A stretch of 64,000 bases of DNA from Pseudomonas fluorescens (GTDB taxonomy: Bacteria; Pseudomonadota; Gammaproteobacteria; Pseudomonadales; Pseudomonadaceae), in contig NZ_CABVIY010000003.1 in the NCBI RefSeq assembly GCF_902498195.1, positions 62,001 to 126,000 of the forward strand, given 5' to 3'. The notes under the pieces were generated by a model. That model saw only the letters and a list, made by a program, of their open reading frames with translations. It had not been told where the DNA came from and did no database searches. Shown here one piece after another: positions 1 through 8,732 of the stretch (positions are counted from its first letter, which is position 1; every line of letters begins with the position of its first letter). The position numbers and the translations under genes were made by a program.

Positions 1-211
1 CCTCGACAACCCCCGAAACGTCGTGTCCGGTAATGGCCGGCAGTTGCACCAGGTCGGAATAATCGCCACGTCGAACCTGATAATCCAAGGGGTTGATGGA
101 GGTTGCGTGTACCCGCACCAGGACTTGTCCCGCACCCGGCACTGGCTTGGGCACGTCGCAGAGTTCGAACGATTCCGGGCCGCCAAATGACTTAAGCATC
201 AACGCTTTCAT
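1..211 (-). CDS. Quinone oxidoreductase / MDR-family dehydrogenase, N-terminal part
   Basis: Only the first 70 codons are present; the gene runs off the left edge. The start is the ATG ending at 211. The translation begins [17 protein letters not shown] and includes the GroES-like segment with [13 protein letters not shown] and the ITGHDVSG motif that precedes the catalytic domain of medium-chain dehydrogenases. Members of this family reduce quinones or enals with NADPH. The gene lies just downstream of an ArsR-type regulator in the same orientation, with a perfect operator-like palindrome 27 bases before its start, so control by that regulator is likely (inference). The substrate cannot be told from the fragment. 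Confidence 0.85.
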   Translation of the reverse strand, partial: MKALMLKSFGGPESFELCDVPKPVPGAGQVLVRVHATSINPLDYQVRRGDYSDLVQLPAITGHDVSGVVE

Positions 212-237
212 TGTGAATCCTCGTATCGACAAAAAGG

Positions 238-259
238 GATATCGAGATATCTCGATATC
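238..259. promoter_or_regulatory. Operator-like palindrome upstream of the oxidoreductase
   Basis: A perfect 22-base palindrome with core ATATCGA-N6-TCGATAT lies between the ArsR gene and the oxidoreductase start. The same 7-base arms with the same 6-base spacer occur at 586-605 before the ArsR gene. Matched palindromes before both genes are what an autoregulating ArsR dimer would be expected to bind. Confidence 0.75.
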
Positions 260-273
260 ATGCGGTAAAAAAA

Positions 274-576
274 TTAGAGATCTGTTCCTATGATCTCGGC
301 GAGCGCACGGATAGTGGCTTCATTGCGCTTGTAGTAGGTCCACTGACCGATGCGCCTGACCTCGACCAGGCCCACTCGTTGCAGCGTTGCAAGATAACCA
401 GACACCGTTGACTGCGATAGCCCGATGCCTTCTTGAATACTACTGACGCAGACCCCCACCGTGAGAACGTCTCCTTCATCCTGCGCAGGGAAGTTCTTAA
501 CGGGGTCCTTCAGGCCTTTCAGGATTTGAAGGCGTGTAGGGTTGGAGAGGGCTTTGAATATTTCGAGTAATTCCAT
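274..576 (-). CDS. ArsR-family HTH transcriptional regulator
   Basis: A 100-residue protein of normal ArsR/SmtB size. The N-terminal helix carries the family signature [16 protein letters not shown] (residues 7-22). The winged helix follows, with a recognition helix near [13 protein letters not shown] (54-66) and a wing at about 70-85 ending in WTYYKRNE. There is no CxC metal site in the alpha-3 position; the only cysteine is Cys43, so redox or electrophile sensing is possible but not shown. It precedes the quinone oxidoreductase in the same direction, and both genes carry the ATATCGA-N6-TCGATAT operator. It is likely an autorepressor that also controls the oxidoreductase. Confidence 0.88.
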   Translation of the reverse strand: MELLEIFKALSNPTRLQILKGLKDPVKNFPAQDEGDVLTVGVCVSSIQEGIGLSQSTVSGYLATLQRVGLVEVRRIGQWTYYKRNEATIRALAEIIGTDL

Positions 577-585
577 GAGTGGAGA

Positions 586-605
586 ATATCGAGATTTATC
601 GATAT
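586..605. promoter_or_regulatory. Operator-like inverted repeat upstream of arsR-type gene
   Basis: ATATCGA and TCGATAT arms separated by six bases, ten bases upstream of the regulator start. The arms and spacing match the palindrome at 238-259 exactly, which suggests autoregulation. Confidence 0.7.
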
Positions 606-909
606 GTCAATACGAGAACCAGAATAGGGCGAAATAGCCAGGGCGATGATTTTTCCCCGGGGGCTTTTTGGCGATAGGTTGAAATGGCGTCGGTCGACCG
701 GTTGAATCCACAGTCGATTGCTGCCCGTCACGACAGGCCGCCTCTCACTAGCCTGTCGATAAGTGTCTTATGGGCAATCGCCAGGCTTTCTTCGAATGAT
801 TTGTATCCGATGAAGCATTGGCTTTTTGGGGGCAAGCTGCATGGCAAACACCTGAATGCGATCCCGACTTCTCATTCACAGGATTACGTAAGTGCCCCTC
901 ACAATGTGC
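606..909. other. Intergenic stretch with no recognised gene
   Basis: About 300 bases between the ArsR gene and the hypothetical gene ending at 910. Short open frames exist on both strands, but none has a convincing ribosome binding site or a recognisable product. The promoter of the ArsR gene presumably lies in the first part. Confidence 0.5.
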
Positions 910-1329
910 TTACACCGATACATCAACGCTCCCACGAGCCAGCAGCCACTCCTGATAAACCGCAGCGCTGGTAATCGATAGGGCGCCACTGTCAGCGTTG
1001 ATCGCTTTCTCGTTCGGGCGTCCGATCTTGATCTGCGGCTGAAGGTTTTCCGGCACAGGCGAAGCGTCGCTTTTGCTGATGGACTGCACATCGGGCAGTT
1101 CGATAGAGTTGCCTTTCGCGTCGTATGTGGCCGAATCCGGATCAAATTTGAAGCGTGCTTTGAGCTGTTCCAGATCGCGTTCTGACTCGCGAAAACTTTT
1201 ATCGATCTGTGCCTGGACGTCCGCTGTCGCGCTGGCGACCTCGATCCTGCCGGCGGTCACCTTGCCACTCTCCAAAGACTTTCTGAGCCCATCCAAGTAG
1301 GGCAGAGGAGGTAAGTTGCTTCCGATCAT
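910..1329 (-). CDS. Hypothetical protein
   Basis: A 139-residue, soluble, charged protein with no signal peptide or membrane segment. The start ATG at 1329 follows GGGAG at good spacing, which supports it being real. The central part (about 35-65) looks helical, with SFRESERDLEQLKARFKF. The C-terminal part contains SALSITSAAVYQEWL-like text. I do not recognise the family. Neighbours give no functional clue: it stands alone, followed downstream by a small zinc-ribbon membrane protein gene on the same strand. Confidence 0.6.
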   Translation of the reverse strand: MIGSNLPPLPYLDGLRKSLESGKVTAGRIEVASATADVQAQIDKSFRESERDLEQLKARFKFDPDSATYDAKGNSIELPDVQSISKSDASPVPENLQPQIKIGRPNEKAINADSGALSITSAAVYQEWLLARGSVDVSV

Positions 1330-1503
1330 TTTGACGCTCCCTGGTTGGTCACCAAATAGCAGAGCAAAAGTCAGGCCATTCGCTTAATGACCTGTTTTCC
1401 GGACTTTGACGGGTCGTTGAGGGAAGTCGGTAGCACTCGTTGGCCGAGAGCGGCAATACATCGCCGTAGGTTGCTCATGGCCGGTTGCCTGCTACCAACG
1501 ACA

Positions 1504-1528
1504 GAAAAGCCCGCTCAATGGCGGGCTT
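1504..1528 (-). terminator. Rho-independent terminator
   Basis: Stem AAGCCCGC / GCGGGCTT with a six-base loop. Read on the minus strand it is followed by TTTTC. It lies just after the stop of the zinc-ribbon gene. Confidence 0.75.
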
Positions 1529-1543
1529 CGTAATCGGCTTTTG

Positions 1544-1924
1544 CTATGGCGTGTGGCCAAAACCCTTGCGCAGTTCCTCTTCCAGCTTCCGACACGCATC
1601 TGCCATTACGCTTTTTCCGAATGCCGGGCCGGAGTAGCTGTCTACTTCCTGGCGGCATAGATCGACGGCATCCTGGGCCTGCATGCTTTCCTTGTCTTTC
1701 AGGGTGTCTGTGACATAAAAGCCGAAAGCCCAGTACAAGGTGAAGGCAATAGTGATTCCGACGAGGACCTTGTTAACAGGGCTCATTCTCCCTTTTGACG
1801 GTAGTGGCCCCCCTGGCGCAATCCCTATTTTCCGGCTGAGGCCGGATTGGCAGTGTTTGCATAAAATGGCTCCAGCCATGATGACTTCCGCGCAATAGGG
1901 ACAACACTTTTTTCCAGCCTCCAC
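1544..1924 (-). CDS. Zinc-ribbon, single-TM hypothetical protein
   Basis: 126 residues, starting at a GTG preceded by AAAGGAG. The N-terminus is a zinc ribbon with CPYC (8-11) and CKHC (22-25), the spacing of the double-cysteine zinc-ribbon domains found at the start of many small membrane proteins. A proline/glycine linker leads to one membrane helix at about 53-70 (VLVGITIAFTLYWAFGF). The C-terminal 50 residues are soluble and contain two further cysteines. It probably sits in the inner membrane with the ribbon inside (inference). A terminator follows directly. Function unknown. Confidence 0.7.
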   Translation of the reverse strand: MEAGKKCCPYCAEVIMAGAILCKHCQSGLSRKIGIAPGGPLPSKGRMSPVNKVLVGITIAFTLYWAFGFYVTDTLKDKESMQAQDAVDLCRQEVDSYSGPAFGKSVMADACRKLEEELRKGFGHTP

Positions 1925-2203
1925 AGATGAAACTCCTTTTTCAAAATCACGATTTTATCATCCTGAGGAGCGCACAAAGGTGTCTCTGTTCTCCATCACC
2001 ACAATCAGGTGGCCGATGGATGCACAGCCCAGTGCATCATCTCTTCGGCAATGAAGTGATTGATACTTCCATGTAGGTGACTCCGTTTGCTCAGTAAAAC
2101 GTGGGCTTTGGCAAGAAATATTGGCGCGCTGTTTCCCGTGAGCAGTGCAGCAACGGGTATTGTCGTTGCTGAAAAGCCACTTTCAGGCCGAGAGAACCCG
2201 TTT

Positions 2204-3244
2204 TCAGTTGCGAAATGATTGCGCCAGAAACTCGGTGATCAGCGATGCAATCTGCTGCTGGATCAACACCCGCGGTCGAGCGTTGGCGCCATCCCGACAA
2301 ATGACGCTATCGCCGGGTGCATCTTCTTCGAGCAACGCCACCGCGCCAGGTTTGCAGATCGACAAAAAACTGAAATGGCTGGCGTCCTTGATCTCGACGT
2401 AACGATTCGTCGCCGCAGGCAAGCGCTTGGCCAGGTCGGCGGACTCCAACCGCGCGGGGAGATCTTCAGAGGGCGCGCCCGCCGCGATCACCAGTATCGG
2501 CACCGGCAAGGCCGCCAGACTTTCATCGGTCATGCCGCGCGACAGGCCCAGGTCCAGGGAAACGATAGCGGTGACACGTTTGTCGCTCAGATCGGCGAGT
2601 AGCAGGGCTTTCGATGCCGGAGTGCTGTCGGGGTTGATCTGTTTGTAAACGCTGCAGGGGGCCAGTTGCGGGTTGATGACGCAGTCCTGGGTAAAACGGT
2701 CGGGATCGAATCGGGCACCGGCGATTTCCAGGGCGGTCCAGCCGCCCAGTGAGTGACCTACCACTGCAATTTGACCTTTGGCCACTGAGCCAAAGTGTTC
2801 TGGCTGGGCGATGACGGCATCGATGGCCCGTTGCAGGTCGACGGGACGCTGCCACAACTGCGCTGCGGCCTTGGGGTTGCGATCGCGGGTGGTCGTGCCG
2901 GGGTGGTTGACCGCCGCGACGATGTAACCCTGATGGACCAGTGCACTGGCCAGCCATGACTGGTTCCCCCAATTACCGCGAAAACCGTGGGAGAGCACCA
3001 CCAATGGATGCGCGCCAGCGGCCGGGGGAGCATCGCGGACGGCGAGGGCACCTTCAAACACCGGAGTATCAGCGATCAATTGCGGTGTGGCAGCGGTTGC
3101 AGTCGGGTACCAGACGACCAACTCCAGCGGGCGGTCATTTTGCTTGTCTGGCAACGTCGAGGCCCGGAAGCCGATGGGGTTATCGCCAGCGAATGCGTTT
3201 ACGTTAATAGAGATAAGGAGTAATACGCCGAGCACTGTTTTCAT
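2204..3244 (-). CDS. Secreted alpha/beta hydrolase (dienelactone hydrolase / PAF-acetylhydrolase-like)
   Basis: 346 residues with an N-terminal signal peptide (about 1-20, ending NAFAG) and AAGGAAG before the start. The fold is an alpha/beta hydrolase: oxyanion-side motif SHGFRG (85-90), nucleophile elbow GHSLGG (163-168, Ser165), and a C-terminal candidate His in DASHFSF near 290. This arrangement fits the predicted dienelactone-hydrolase group of exported esterases. Four to five cysteines in the C-terminal half (DCVINPQLAPC, SICKPG, VICRDG) could form disulfides in the periplasm. The substrate cannot be named. The neighbours are not obviously linked. Confidence 0.82.
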   Translation of the reverse strand: MKTVLGVLLLISINVNAFAGDNPIGFRASTLPDKQNDRPLELVVWYPTATAATPQLIADTPVFEGALAVRDAPPAAGAHPLVVLSHGFRGNWGNQSWLASALVHQGYIVAAVNHPGTTTRDRNPKAAAQLWQRPVDLQRAIDAVIAQPEHFGSVAKGQIAVVGHSLGGWTALEIAGARFDPDRFTQDCVINPQLAPCSVYKQINPDSTPASKALLLADLSDKRVTAIVSLDLGLSRGMTDESLAALPVPILVIAAGAPSEDLPARLESADLAKRLPAATNRYVEIKDASHFSFLSICKPGAVALLEEDAPGDSVICRDGANARPRVLIQQQIASLITEFLAQSFRN

Positions 3245-3382
3245 TATTTTTATCTTCCTTGATGGGATCTGCGTCGATTGGACGCGATCAGGTGCGCGGG
3301 AAACATATCAGCCATAGTGTCGGAACGCACGGCCATTCCCCGCCCGTTGTATTGCCTGTTGCGGGATATGCGCCCCAAGGTA

Positions 3383-4189
3383 TTAGCGATGGTTGCGATA
3401 GCGTTCGGTCAATGACTGCACGAGGGTGACGTAGGATTGCGTCTCGGCGTAGGGAGGCACCCCGTTGTACTCGATCACGGACGCTTCGCCGGCGTTGTAA
3501 CCGGCCAGTGCCAGCCGCTGGTTGCCGTTGAAGCGTTTTAGCAGCCAGGCCAGGTAGCGCACGCCGCCACGAATGTTCTGTCGTGCATCGAACGGATCGT
3601 CCACGGCGAAACGTTCGGCGGTGGCGGGCATCAACTGCATCAGACCCTGGGCGCCGGCTTCGGAAATGGCGTTGGGGCGGAAGGCCGATTCGGCATGTAT
3701 CACCGCGCGGACCAGCGCCCCGTCGACACCATAAAGACCTGAAGCGGCGTCGATCTCCCGTCGATAGGATTGAGTGTCCAGGCGCAGTGAGGTGACCTTG
3801 AAGTCCTTGGGCGCCATGCACAGATAGCAGCCCTTGATGTAATAGAGCTCAAGGACATCGACCCGTGCGGAGATCCCTTCGGGGCGCCGGCTCACATATT
3901 GACGGGTACCCTTGTGGATGAAGGTCCACACCCGAATCCGTACCGCGCCTGAGTCGTCGTCCCGCACAACGCGTGGCAGGGCCATTGCCTTGGTGCCGGC
4001 ACCGGCGTCCGCCATGCCGTTCAGGCGAGTGCAACGGGCGCTGGCGATGGCCTGGCGGGTGTAGCTGATGGCGCCGTCCCTGGCCTGGCACTTGAACATG
4101 GCGCTGGCGCACAGTGGGGCGGCCAGCAAGGCCAGCCCGATGCAGCCAGGAAGGCTCTTGCGAGCCCATTGCCATGCTCTGGAACTCAT
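3383..4189 (-). CDS. Lytic transglycosylase, SLT family, with N-terminal DUF4124-like region
   Basis: 268 residues from the ATG at 4189, chosen because GGAG lies seven bases upstream; a GTG six codons earlier lacks a good site. A signal peptide (about 1-30) is followed by a DUF4124-like segment FKCQARDGAISYT. The C-terminal domain carries the family-1 lysozyme-like signatures: catalytic Glu167 in ESAF, GLMQLMP (182-188) and AGYNAGE (229-235). Such enzymes cleave the MurNAc-GlcNAc bond of peptidoglycan in the periplasm, forming 1,6-anhydro ends. The pair of cysteines in KGCYLC (120-124) may form a disulfide. Confidence 0.9.
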   Translation of the reverse strand: MSSRAWQWARKSLPGCIGLALLAAPLCASAMFKCQARDGAISYTRQAIASARCTRLNGMADAGAGTKAMALPRVVRDDDSGAVRIRVWTFIHKGTRQYVSRRPEGISARVDVLELYYIKGCYLCMAPKDFKVTSLRLDTQSYRREIDAASGLYGVDGALVRAVIHAESAFRPNAISEAGAQGLMQLMPATAERFAVDDPFDARQNIRGGVRYLAWLLKRFNGNQRLALAGYNAGEASVIEYNGVPPYAETQSYVTLVQSLTERYRNHR

Positions 4190-4348
4190 CACATCGCTCC
4201 GCGCCACAGGCGCCGATCAGGCCTGGGGCGCCCGCCCGGGCGCTGCCTCAGGAGGGCCTATAGTGGGAGGCCCGCCTTTTGTTCTGATAGTTATACCCCT
4301 TGTAACCGGCCCTGGAACCTGTGTTGACGTACGGGCTGCCGGCGGTCG

Positions 4349-5137
4349 TCACTGGCTGGAGCGAATGGCCCCGCCATCGATCAACAGGTTCTGCCCGGTG
4401 ATGTAGCCCGCCTGGCTGCTGCAAACAAAGGCACACAGCGCGCCGAATTCCTCGGGTGAGCCAAACCGCTTGGCCGGGATTTCCTGGCGGCAGTCTCTGA
4501 GGAAGGCCTCGCTGTCTTGTCCTGATTCCTCGGCCGCCGCGATCAGGTTGTCGCGCAGTCGATCGGTGTCGAAAGAACCCGGTTGCAGGTTGTTGATCGT
4601 CACATTGCGGCTGGCGACCTGTTCTTGCCGGGCAAGCCCGGCGATGAACCCCGTCAGGCCACTGCGCGCGCCGTTGGACAGGCCCAGGCTTTCAATGGGC
4701 GACTTCACGGCACTCGAGGTGATGTTGATGATTCGGCCAAAACCGCGAGCCGCCATGCCGTCGACCGTTGCCTTGATCAGCTCGATCGGGGTGAGCATGT
4801 TGGCGCCCAGCGCCTTGAGCCAGGCGTCGCGGTCCCATTCGCGGAAGTCCCCGGGAGGAGGGCCGCCCGCGTTGTTGATCAGGATATCGAAGTGCCCGTG
4901 GGCCTGGAGGGCGGCCGCCCGGCCTTCAGGCGTCGAAATGTCCCCGGCGACGGCGATGACCGTCACTTCAGGATTGCTCGCCCTGAGTTCACGGGCTGTT
5001 TCATTCAGCGTCTGTTCGCCACGTGCGGTGATCACCACGTTCACACCTTCGTTGACCAGTGCCTGGGCGCAGGCTTTGCCCAGGCCTTTGCTGGCGGCGC
5101 AGACCAGCGCCCAGCGTCCTGCTATTCCAAGGTTCAT
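4349..5137 (-). CDS. SDR-family oxidoreductase lacking the canonical YxxxK
   Basis: 262 residues. A Rossmann domain is present, with an N-terminal cofactor loop reading CAASKGLGKA rather than TGxxxGIG, and NNAGG at about 90-94. The usual Ser-Tyr-Lys site is altered: after TSSAVKSPIE comes LSNGARSGLTGF, so Asn and Arg stand where Tyr and Lys would be. A subgroup of 3-oxoacyl-reductase-like SDRs is known with this SN-x-x-R arrangement, so it is probably a natural variant rather than damage. It is the last gene of the minus-strand operon that starts at 9584, so it likely works on a product or substrate handled by that operon. Confidence 0.85.
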   Translation of the reverse strand: MNLGIAGRWALVCAASKGLGKACAQALVNEGVNVVITARGEQTLNETARELRASNPEVTVIAVAGDISTPEGRAAALQAHGHFDILINNAGGPPPGDFREWDRDAWLKALGANMLTPIELIKATVDGMAARGFGRIINITSSAVKSPIESLGLSNGARSGLTGFIAGLARQEQVASRNVTINNLQPGSFDTDRLRDNLIAAAEESGQDSEAFLRDCRQEIPAKRFGSPEEFGALCAFVCSSQAGYITGQNLLIDGGAIRSSQ

Positions 5138-5197
5138 GCGTGTTTTCCTGAATGACGGAAGCTCATAAAAAAGGGTTGCTCATTGCAGGGCCCATGC

Positions 5198-6745
5198 TCA
5201 CGCATGATCCACGGTGGTCGACAGGCTCGGCGATTGGGCACTGATCCCCATGAAGCGCCGAACGCGCTCGCCTTCGGCATCGCAGCGGATGGTTTCAGGC
5301 GCGGCATCCAGTTGGATATAGCCGTTCTCCATGAACACGACCCGGTCGGAGATCGACATGGCGAAGTCCATTTCGTGGGTGACAATCACCATGGTCATGC
5401 CTTCATTGGCCAGGTCGCGTATGACGTTCAGCACATCGCCCACCAGTTCCGGGTCGAGCGCCGACGTCGGCTCGTCGAAGAGCATGATGTCCGGCTCCAT
5501 GGCCAGCGCCCGGGCGATCGCCACGCGCTGTTGTTGCCCGCCGGACAGCTGGTGCGGGTACTTGTGGGCATGGGCCAGCAGGCCGACCTTGTCCAGCAGC
5601 GCATAGGCACGGTGCTCGCTCAGCTCGCCCGGGCGGCCGTGGTAGCGCGGCGCCAGCGTGACGTTGTCGAGGATGGTGCGATGGGGAAACAGGTTGAAGT
5701 TCTGGAACACCATGCCAATGTGCCGCACGCCTTTGCGCAGGCGCGCGCTGTTGGGTTTGTCCGACGCCTCGATGAAGGTCTCGCCGAACAACCGGATGTC
5801 GCCCGTATCGATACTTTCCAGGCCGTTGACGGTGCGGATCAGCGAGGTCTTGCCGGAGCCGGAGGGGCCGATGATCGAGATCACCTGGCCGTATTCGACA
5901 TTCAGGTCGATGCCCATCAGCACTTTGTGCGTGCCATAGCTCTTCTGGATGTTTTTGAGTTGCAGGATCGGCGTTGCGTTGTTGCCCGCGGCCTTGCGCG
6001 CATTGTCGGGCAGGGCTTCGGCGCAGGCCTTGAGCTTGGCCACGGCGGCGGCGTCGAGGGTGTGCGGCTTGCGGAAGTTCAGGTCCAGGTAGCGCTCCAG
6101 GCGCTGCAGGAAAAAGCCGAACACGGTGACGATCAGCACGTAATACACCGCCACCGCCGCCAGGGTTTCCATGACCAGGAAGTTGGTGGCATAGAGGCGC
6201 TGGCCGACCGTGAGGATTTCGGTCAGGGAGATGACCGAGACCAGCGACGTCAGCTTGACCACGGTGATGTATTCATTGATCAGGGTAGGCAGCGAGATAC
6301 GGAAAGCCTGGGGGATCACGATCAGGCGCTGCATGCCGAACAGGCCGACGCCCAAGGCGCGACCGGCTTCCTTCTGGCCCTTGGCCACGGAGATCAGGCC
6401 GCCACGATGGATTTCCGCCATGTAGGCCGCTTCCGTCACCACCAGCGCCAGCAGGCCGGAGTAGAAGGGGTTGGACAGGATCGGCCCGCTGCCGGGAAAC
6501 AATTGCGGTAGGTTGTAGACGAAGACCACCAGCACCAGCAACGGGATGCTGCGGAAGAACCAGATATAGACCGCCGCGGGAAACCGCAGCAAGGGTGATT
6601 GGGACAGCTTGGCGGTCGCCAGGACAAAGCCCAGCAGCATGCCGATGAACCAGGCCAGGGCACTGAGCTGGACGACCGTGACACAGGCCTTCCAGAAGTC
6701 CGGCAGGGAGAACAGCGAGTAGAAATAAGACCAATCGAATTGCAT
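5198..6745 (-). CDS. Amino-acid ABC transporter, permease fused to ATPase
   Basis: 515 residues from the ATG at 6745, which follows GAGGTG. The protein joins two usually separate subunits. Residues 1-220 are a HisM/GlnP-type permease with five membrane segments and the EAAYMAEIHRGG...G cytoplasmic loop (about 105-132). After a linker (225-258), residues 260-505 are a GlnQ-type ATPase with Walker A GPSGSGKTS (293-301), signature LSGGQQQR and Walker B IMLFDEPTSALDP, ending in the switch His of VTHEMDF. The import of a polar amino acid or related compound is inferred from family. The binding-protein gene lies immediately upstream in the same operon. Confidence 0.92.
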   Translation of the reverse strand: MQFDWSYFYSLFSLPDFWKACVTVVQLSALAWFIGMLLGFVLATAKLSQSPLLRFPAAVYIWFFRSIPLLVLVVFVYNLPQLFPGSGPILSNPFYSGLLALVVTEAAYMAEIHRGGLISVAKGQKEAGRALGVGLFGMQRLIVIPQAFRISLPTLINEYITVVKLTSLVSVISLTEILTVGQRLYATNFLVMETLAAVAVYYVLIVTVFGFFLQRLERYLDLNFRKPHTLDAAAVAKLKACAEALPDNARKAAGNNATPILQLKNIQKSYGTHKVLMGIDLNVEYGQVISIIGPSGSGKTSLIRTVNGLESIDTGDIRLFGETFIEASDKPNSARLRKGVRHIGMVFQNFNLFPHRTILDNVTLAPRYHGRPGELSEHRAYALLDKVGLLAHAHKYPHQLSGGQQQRVAIARALAMEPDIMLFDEPTSALDPELVGDVLNVIRDLANEGMTMVIVTHEMDFAMSISDRVVFMENGYIQLDAAPETIRCDAEGERVRRFMGISAQSPSLSTTVDHA

Positions 6746-6809
6746 AGGGCACCTCAATCTGCCGCCCCGATGCAAGGGCGGCAGATGACCAGACTACAAG
6801 GACACGTAC

Positions 6810-7604
6810 TTAGTGAGCAGTCGGTTCTTCCAAGCCGTACTTCTTGAGAATGGCGGCGTACTCACCACTCTTTTTGCTCTCTTCGAACGCTTTTTGCACG
6901 GCCTGGAACGTTTCGTCGTTGCCTTTCTTGACGAAGATACCCAGGGTTTGCTGATAGATCGGGTGCTCGGTGGTGATCACGACCCGGCCATTGGTCTTTT
7001 CCGCGATCATTTTTGCGGCGCCGGCGATTTCAACCTGGGCCTGAATGTTTTTCGACAGCAGGGCCTGGGTCACTTCGGGGGCCGAAGGGTACTCGCTGAC
7101 GGTGATGGCGCCTTTGTTGTTCGGCACGCAGTATTCATCGGAGAGCTTCTTGAATTCCTTGACCCAGGTGGTGCCCTGTTCCAGGCCCAGTTTCAGGCCG
7201 CACAGGTCTTCAGGTTTTTTCGCGTTGATTTCGCTGCCCTTGGGCACCATGACCGCCGCACCGGTATTGGCGTAGGCGATGGTCTGGGCCTGGGTCTGGC
7301 GCTCGGGGGTGATGTACATGCCGGAAATGATCGCGTCGTATTTTCCGGAGTTCAGGCCCAGGATCAGGCTCGGGAACTTGGTGTCGACGAACTCGACCTT
7401 GGCATTCATGTGCTTGGCCAGGCTCGTGGCCAGCTCCGGGTCCGAACCCACGACGTTTTTGTCCTTGTCATAGGACTCGAAGGGCGGGTAGGTGATTTCC
7501 ATGCCGACCTTGAACGTGTCTGATGCGGCCATGCTCACCGAGGCACCGAGCATGCCGGCTGCCAATACAGCCAGGCCCAACAGGTTCTTTTTATTGTTTT
7601 TCAT
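6810..7604 (-). CDS. Amino-acid ABC transporter substrate-binding protein
   Basis: 264 residues with a clear signal peptide (KNNKKNLLGLAVLAAGMLG, cleavage near 26). The mature part is a family-3 periplasmic binding protein: FKVGMEITYPPFESYDKDKN at its start, the GFDxDL-equivalent VGSDPELATSLAKHM, and DAIISGMYITPERQ. These proteins bind polar amino acids or opine-like compounds and hand them to a permease. The fused permease/ATPase gene follows 64 bases downstream. Upstream lie the oxygenase-like and isomerase-like genes, which suggests that the imported compound is catabolised rather than simply assimilated. Confidence 0.92.
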   Translation of the reverse strand: MKNNKKNLLGLAVLAAGMLGASVSMAASDTFKVGMEITYPPFESYDKDKNVVGSDPELATSLAKHMNAKVEFVDTKFPSLILGLNSGKYDAIISGMYITPERQTQAQTIAYANTGAAVMVPKGSEINAKKPEDLCGLKLGLEQGTTWVKEFKKLSDEYCVPNNKGAITVSEYPSAPEVTQALLSKNIQAQVEIAGAAKMIAEKTNGRVVITTEHPIYQQTLGIFVKKGNDETFQAVQKAFEESKKSGEYAAILKKYGLEEPTAH

Positions 7605-7650
7605 TATTTACTGACTCCGGCGTAGGTAAGGGTTTAGCTGAAAACTTCAA

Positions 7651-8718
7651 TCAGGACGGTTGGACCTGATTTTTCAAATGTCCGAAACTGGCGGGCTTGC
7701 GTGCCTTGCCTGGCAGTTGAACCTCCCCATTGGCCACCCTCTGGCGCAGATACTGATAGGTCTGCAGCGCCTGGCCGTACATGTGTTCGCCGATGGTGAT
7801 TTCTTCGTAATCCTTGCCGTCCTGGGCGAAGGCGGGCAGTGGCTTGATCTGGGTGTGGTAGTCGCAGGCGTAAAACAGCGGGAAGGAATAACGCTCCTCA
7901 CTCACGCTGCGTACCCGGTGCGCGGTGGCAACGAAGGCGCCCGCCGTCATGACTTCCAGCATGTCGCCGATGTTCACCACAAAGGCATTGTCGATCGGCG
8001 GGGCATCGATCCATTGACCCAGATCGTTCATCACCTCAAGGCCGGGCTTGTCGGCCAGGAGGATGGTGAAGCACTCGTAATCGGTGTGGGCGCCAATACC
8101 CGGTGCGTCATGGGCGGCACCGTCGAAGGGGTAGTGGATCAGGCGCAGCTTGGACGGCGGCCGGGTGACCATGCTGTCGAAATAGTTTTCTTCCAGGCCT
8201 AGGGCGAGGGCGAAACCGCCGAACAAGCGCCGGCCCAGGGCGAAGATCGCTTCATAATACGCCTGTACCGACGCCTTGAAATCCGGCAGCTGCGGCCAGT
8301 CATTGGGCCCCAGCAATGGCGTGTTGGCCAGCACCAGCGGGTCATCGGCCTGAACTTCGAAACCGACGTCGAAGGCTTCCTTGTGGTCCGGCTTGCCCTT
8401 GGCATAGACCTCTTCGCCTTCGGGTACGAAGCCCTTGTGGGTTTTCGAGGTGCCGATGTAGTGCTGCATCTTGGTGTCGAAAGGCTGGTCGAAAAAGTCC
8501 TTCGCCGCCTTGCGCAGGTTGCTGATCAGCTGCGGGTCGATCCCGTGATCGGTGATATAGAGGAACCCGACATCACTGGCGGCGCGCCCCAATTGTTCGG
8601 CCACGGCCAGGCGGTGTTCCAGCTCAAAGCTGAACAGACCGGCGATGTTGACCACCGGGATGCTTTTGAAGTTGGCTGTGTGTGTGTCAGTGCTGCTGTT
8701 GTTTTTATTGTCCGGCAT
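7651..8718 (-). CDS. Isopenicillin-N-synthase-like 2OG/Fe(II) oxygenase
   Basis: 355 residues from the ATG at 8718 (GGGAG upstream); longer starts would overlap the upstream gene. The N-terminal DIOX_N region begins with [13 protein letters not shown] and contains [12 protein letters not shown]. The C-terminal catalytic core has the iron ligands: HTDYECF supplies His-x-Asp, and [19 protein letters not shown] supplies the distal His and the Arg-x-Ser that binds 2-oxoglutarate. Family members hydroxylate or desaturate small molecules in the cytosol. It lies between an isomerase-like gene and an amino-acid ABC system, so the substrate may be an amino acid or derivative taken up by that transporter (inference). 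Confidence 0.88.
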   Translation of the reverse strand: MPDNKNNSSTDTHTANFKSIPVVNIAGLFSFELEHRLAVAEQLGRAASDVGFLYITDHGIDPQLISNLRKAAKDFFDQPFDTKMQHYIGTSKTHKGFVPEGEEVYAKGKPDHKEAFDVGFEVQADDPLVLANTPLLGPNDWPQLPDFKASVQAYYEAIFALGRRLFGGFALALGLEENYFDSMVTRPPSKLRLIHYPFDGAAHDAPGIGAHTDYECFTILLADKPGLEVMNDLGQWIDAPPIDNAFVVNIGDMLEVMTAGAFVATAHRVRSVSEERYSFPLFYACDYHTQIKPLPAFAQDGKDYEEITIGEHMYGQALQTYQYLRQRVANGEVQLPGKARKPASFGHLKNQVQPS

Positions 8719-8732
8719 GACGCATCGGCTCC

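Noticed and set aside
5183..6511. A long plus-strand open frame opposite the ABC permease/ATPase
   Set aside because: It is antisense to a clear transporter gene, rich in His, Gln, Arg and Gly, without a ribosome site or a known domain; it is an artefact of high GC.
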